The notes under the pieces are model-generated. The model was not told the origin of the DNA, searched no databases, and was given only the letters and a program-made list of their open reading frames with translations. Shown here in pieces: positions 59,852 through 64,000 of a stretch of 64,000 bases of DNA (position 1 is its first letter; every line of letters begins with the position of its first letter). Position numbers and translations under genes: made by a program. Origin of the DNA: Alnus glutinosa (taxonomy: Eukaryota > Streptophyta > Magnoliopsida > Fagales > Betulaceae); the NCBI RefSeq assembly GCF_958979055.1, contig NC_084892.1, positions 24,392,001 to 24,456,000 of the forward strand. Reading direction: 5' to 3'.

Positions 59852-60809
59852 TGCAATTTAGATTGGTGAGGTATACAGGAGGATAGCATTATTTTCATAT
59901 TTGAAGTGGATTATTGTTTTAACATCTTAAATTATATAGAAAAGCATAAGTTGGGTCAGTATTTCAAGATTATTTCCTTTTTTACTACGTACATTTTGAT
60001 TATCTTATCATGTTATAGAGCAAAGGTCTTGCCTTTGGGCTGAAAGATTCAAGACTTTGAATACTTGGTGCTGCCAAAATATTTTCAAAGATATAAGTTA
60101 CTGATTTATGGGTTTGATAGTCTATTAGTCTTCAAACTTTAGCTTTCAAAACATCTCCTTTCGATTTGCATATATGGAAGTACAGTTTAGATTCAATCAT
60201 ATTGCTAATAAGAATCCAGTCCCTGCAAACTGGGTTATAAAAAAAAAAAAAAAAAATCACCTTTCCCTTCACCAACTTGTGTGCAACTTTCCAGGTTATG
60301 AAATCCTGCATTTTCAAGTGGATGCAAAAGAGAGAGCTGAATTTGATTACGTGAGAGATGTCCTGGAGCTATCTGAGTTCAGTGGGAATGAGTCCCTCGG
60401 AACATGGCATTCTGATGAGCAGCCTGTTGATCCTTTGGTTTATGAGGAAGTGGAGGACTGCTGGGGAAATGAAGAAGGTGATAATTGCAGTCACTTGCTT
60501 TTGTTTGATCTAATCAATGAGGTCCTGATGGAGATATACGGGAGGTCATGCAGCTACTGCCCCATTCCCTTGTCTTCCCTTTCCCACATCCGCCCATTGC
60601 CAGTAGGACATCATGTTCTCAAGGAAGCGTGGGCACTTGTAAGCTGGTACATGAGCTTAAGAGCTAAGGCTAACCAGTCCGAGGATTATGCTGTGAGCAA
60701 AGATTTAGCAAAGAGCGATGGGTGGATGAATCTCCAATTCGAAACTGAGTGTGTGGGGCTGGAGCTGGATGACTTGATTTTTGACGATCTTTTGGAGGAA
60801 GTTTTCTAG
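57180..60809 (+). CDS. DUF4378-domain protein, TRM32-like
   Basis: Coding exons 57180-57339, 57745-57830, 58035-59718 and 60295-60809, 2445 bases, 814 residues, all GT-AG. The N-terminus MGKHFRDKHC...GCTWNILHVIKYHHW and the following basic stretch are typical of plant DUF4378 proteins. The middle is low in complexity, with LLLEMGLSKSGSFPLPGS and FKDLKQKIRHVIKESRKERH (about residues 340-360). The C-terminus, about 660-805, is the DUF4378 domain (DYVRDVLELSEF, LLLFDLINEVLMEIYG, DDLIFDDLLEEVF). Some relatives, the TRM proteins, recruit TON1 to cortical microtubules. That role is inferred, not visible. The large exon reads on to a stop at 59795 if the 59719 donor is skipped, which would lose DUF4378. 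Intron 3 holds (CT)n at 59818-59847. Confidence 0.85.
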
Positions 60810-61433
60810 ATCGAGAAATGATTCTTGTTACAATTATTGCACATCTTTTTTCTAAATTAACTATTGAATTTGGAAGATTCACAAGAACTTACATGTGGGT
60901 CCTACAGATCCAATGGTTGCTTTAAAAAAGAGATGTACAAAAAATGTACATATAACATGTCTTTTCTTGACATGATAAGCTTATGCCTGGAGCAAGTCAC
61001 TCAGACTTCATAAAAATAATTTCTTTTACAAATGAGAGGAAAAAAAAAAAAAAATACAAAAGATTTTCTTTTACAAAATTTTGTTTAGGAAGCTTCAGGT
61101 GTTTGGTTTTGTTTAAAGAAACTTTAATTATTGATGTCAACTTGCAATATATATATATAAGGGTTCAATAATTCCCTTGCTTTAATTATTGTAAGGGTTC
61201 AATACTTCACCTATGCTGTGTATAATCCTTTTTATTTTGTTAATAGGGTTGAGATATTCTTCTTTTTTTATTGGTGGTGTTAAATCTACATTCGTTTACT
61301 CTAAAAAGTTCTTCAGTGTGATTTTCTTGCACAAGTTTGGGAAAATAGTGTGAACTTGTTATCATGCCTACGTATCTTTTCATTTCAGGTCTAGATTAAT
61401 GATGAAACAAAAAGACCCCAATAGTTTTAGAGA
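60810..61433. other. 3' flank of the DUF4378 gene
   Basis: 3' UTR and spacer. Short direct duplication of 'aagggttcaata' at 61159 and 61193. No gene. Confidence 0.5.
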
Positions 61434-61612
61434 AATGATTCTTCACCACCTAAATATACAACTTTTTACCACCTTGTCTATGTGGTAAGGTGGTTTCTAT
61501 TTTATTTTATTTTTTAAAAATAAAAAAACTCTAAAGTTAGTAGGAGACCACATTGCCACATAGATAAGGTGATAAAAAATTGTATATTTAGGTGGTGGTG
61601 AAAAATTGTATA
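61434..61612. mobile_element. Palindromic MITE, left copy near tRNA-Lys
   Basis: Inverted arms: 'cacctaaatatacaactttt' at the left and 'aaattgtatatttaggtgg' at the right, with 'ttgtctatgtggtaaggtgg' facing 'ccacattgccacatagataa'. It is homologous along its length to 62192-62367. Confidence 0.7.
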
Positions 61613-61765
61613 TTTGATTTGATTTCATGGGTTTAAAATCAAATCTAAACCCTTAGATAACTAATACATCGCGTTACGACTTACGAGGACGTGTTAATCT
61701 TCTCCTTTCGTGGGGCTTTGAGAGTAAAGAATTTTATTAAAATCTTCATTCCAACGGTTATCAAA

Positions 61766-61838
61766 GCCCGTCTAGCTCAGTTGGTAGAGCGCAAGGCTCT
61801 TAACCTTGTGGTCGTGGGTTCGAGCCCCACGGTGGGCG
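61766..61838 (+). tRNA. trnK-CUU: tRNA-Lys (anticodon CTT)
   Basis: 73 bases that fold as a standard cloverleaf: acceptor stem GCCCGTC/GGTGGGC with one G-T pair and discriminator G, D-arm GCTC-AGTTGGTA-GAGC, anticodon stem CAAGG/CCTTG with loop CTCTTAA (anticodon CTT), variable loop TGGTC, T-arm GTGGG-TTCGAGC-CCCAC. No CCA is encoded and there is no intron, as expected for a nuclear gene. Internal A and B boxes (TAGCTCAGTTGG, GGTTCGAGCCC) are intact. A T5 terminator follows 8 bases later. The protein ORF reading through it is spurious. Confidence 0.98.
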
Positions 61839-61845
61839 TCAAAGC

Positions 61846-61850
61846 TTTTT
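61846..61850 (+). terminator. RNA polymerase III T5 terminator
   Basis: Run of five T directly downstream of the tRNA gene, the usual pol III stop. Confidence 0.8.
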
Positions 61851-62191
61851 GGGCAACGTTATTTTTGCCTGATTTCAAATATTAATTTGATAGAAAAATT
61901 GAGAGAAGTCTTACAGCATCGAAATTGACAGAAAACTCGGATTTTAAAATTAATGTATTAAAATAGAAATGATAGGAGTGTTTGATATGATTTTAGATCC
62001 TTTCAAGACTCTTTTGATCATTGGGAATTCGGGAAAAAGCAAAGGCTGTGAGTGCATCATCATCATTCATGCATGTGCTTTCTTCCCCACATGCACCTTT
62101 TGGGCCATGTCAGAAGGGAATCCACATCCACGCAGCAAACGGACCAAGTTCATTTAAGGCCCACCACGATATTAGCCCTTTTTCAGCCGAA

Positions 62192-62367
62192 TAATGATTC
62201 AATGCCATTTAAATATACAACTTTTCACCACTTTGTCTATGTGGCAAGGTGGTTCCCTACTATTTTTTGAGTTTTTTTATTTTTTAAAAATAAATTAAAG
62301 TGGAGGACCACCTTGCCACATAAACAAGGTAGTAAAAAGTTGTATATTTAGGTGGTAGTGAATCATT
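62192..62367. mobile_element. Palindromic MITE, right copy near tRNA-Lys
   Basis: Ends AATGATTCAATGCCA and (from the right) AATGATTCACTACCA. Internal 'ttgtctatgtggcaaggtgg' faces 'ccaccttgccacataaacaa'. Same family and orientation-neutral palindrome as 61434-61612. Confidence 0.7.
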
Positions 62368-64000
62368 ACTCTTTTCAGCCTTCAGCTGATAGGTCTTTTC
62401 AAACAGTAAAAGAAACAACAAGTTTTTTATTAATGAAAAAAAAAATAAAAAATAAAAAAAAAATACTTTTTTCTTTTGGTTTGGCCAGTGAATAAAAAAG
62501 GAATAAAAAAAAAAATTCCTTATATTCAGAGAAATAAATAGATTATAACAAAACTGTTGTGAGTGCTATTTGAGAAAGAAAAAAGACTAGCATGAAGGAA
62601 CCAAATTAAAAATTAGATTAATATTGTAATGAATCATTTGTGTGTTCAATAGAATTTGAATTATTTAATAACGAAAGTGGAGAAGACCGTGGCCCCCACT
62701 AAGTATGAAAAATCCTTATTTGTACCTCCTGGACTTTGACAAAAATGAATTTGTCAGAGGTGCAGAAAAAAAAAAAAAAAATACAAGAAATCTCTTATAA
62801 TTTTTTCGACGATTTAAATTTAATTTTATGTATTTTTTTTATAAAAATAAAAATAAAAAAAATAAATCAGATTTAAAATAAAAATAAAAATCAACAATCA
62901 AAAGAGACAAAAGTACAATGATATGAGGTTGCAAGAGAATCAAAGATGGGAGCCATCCTTTGTTACTGACAAGTGATTGAATTAAATTCCCACATATATC
63001 ACTATATCCTGTCGAGTGAAATCTGCGTTTCACTCAAATCAAACATAAAGTATGGGCTCCACTATTTGTAGTTGATGGAATGTTTGACAGCTTGTAATTG
63101 CTTTAATAGGCACTTAATTGTTTTTTTAACATTTTTTTATTCGGCTATGCTGCCTTTATTCACTAGAATACCCTTCTTACCATTCGAAAATGTACAAAAC
63201 CTATATAATATATGGTATGTTCGGCAAATGAGTGCAGAGGACAGAATAGTCAGAAAATAATTTTTGAGTTAATAAAAAGTGATAAATATGATATAAAGTA
63301 AAATAAATTTAAATAAAAAAGTGAAAAAAAGTTATATTGTAATGAATCTTTTTATTTAAATATTATTAATATGATATATAATATTAAAAAATTTAAATAT
63401 TTTGATGTTGATTATTTTTTAAAAGTATAAAAATAAAATTAAAAATTTTTATGTTGCGTGTCAATCAAGGCTATATAGTAGATATTACTTTAGAGTGAAT
63501 AGACACTTCATATCTCTTTGACAGTCGAGATGGGACAGCTTGTGATAGATCTGATGGGCTCTCATGGTAGAGCTATCCATTTTAAAATGAATTAAATTTT
63601 CTTTTAAATCGGCTTAAATCTTTCACTTTTTATTAAACTTACGTTCTTCATTTCGACGTGCATTTTTTTATTTTTTTATTTTTTAAAAAAAAAATAAAAA
63701 TATCAACAAATATTCTAAAATATGAAGCACTCATAATATACTTAAAATTACTTTCATTAATAAGTAAAAATTCAGTTTGAATAGATATTAATTTAATAAA
63801 TTGAATATAATCCACTTGGTTTAAGTTGGCGAGCTGTTTGAGACGTGATAGGATAAATAAACTTTCATCGGAATTTTCTTATATTTATGTTCTCTAAATT
63901 ATTAATATTCCGAAAGAGAAATTCTATCCGGTGAAGGGAATGGTTGTTTGGGAGCGGAGGTGGAGCCTGCCAACATAGTGATAGAGACGTGAGAGGAAGT
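62368..64000. other. AT-rich intergenic end of window
   Basis: Very AT-rich, with A/T runs at 62438-62463, 62766-62781 and 63663-63705. No reading frame, RNA gene or bounded repeat could be supported. Confidence 0.5.

Noticed and set aside
61691-61885. 64-codon ORF on the plus strand
   Set aside because: It runs through the tRNA-Lys gene; its central peptide is the translated tRNA.

Overview
The window is nuclear DNA from a flowering plant. It is AT-rich, its genes have GT-AG introns, many microsatellites are present, and MITEs and LTR elements are dense. The genes look eudicot, probably a woody rosid, but the species cannot be named from sequence alone. There is no operon logic: about seven host genes stand as islands in transposon-derived DNA.

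Layout. 1-828: the LTR and leader of a minus-strand Ty3-type retroelement cut by the window edge. 1.0-3.0 kb: gene fragments, one carried inside a Harbinger-like element. 3.2-6.8 kb: MITEs and short-period repeats. 6.86-7.31 kb (-): an intron-less SIAMESE-RELATED CDK inhibitor. 7.4-21.3 kb: a 14-kb gene-poor stretch holding a 250-bp tandem array, a truncated LINE with target duplications, a relic Copia LTR and foldback elements. 21.4-24.2 kb (+): a complete actin gene with a leader intron. 25.75-29.02 kb (+): ALG10, the last glucosyltransferase of lipid-linked oligosaccharide assembly. 30.53-35.76 kb (+): a pectin acetylesterase with 12 exons and one GC-AG intron. 36.5-38.5 kb: nested foldback elements. 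40.0-43.15 kb (-): a POLTERGEIST-like PP2C whose last exon is short and easily missed. 44.1-52.3 kb: a Mutator-like element with 218-bp terminal inverted repeats, a 9-bp target duplication, captured amino-acid-permease and syntaxin fragments, and a nested Ty1/copia element with an uninterrupted polyprotein ORF. 52.3-56.1 kb: a hAT element, nested Harbinger elements, a Mutator MITE and a LINE RNase H relic. 57.2-60.8 kb (+): a DUF4378 protein. 61.77 kb (+): tRNA-Lys(CTT) between two copies of a palindromic MITE.

The host genes serve unrelated housekeeping and developmental roles: cell-cycle inhibition, cytoskeleton, N-glycan precursor synthesis, wall pectin deacetylation, meristem phosphatase signalling, a probable cytoskeleton-associated protein, and translation. 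The most distinctive content is the mobile DNA. At least three DNA transposons carry coding fragments of host genes, and the Copia insertion has LTRs that read identically and non-canonical TA...TA ends. All multi-exon models were assembled by hand from splice sites and give uninterrupted frames: actin 377 aa, ALG10 512 aa, PAE 427 aa, PP2C 618 aa, DUF4378 protein 814 aa.
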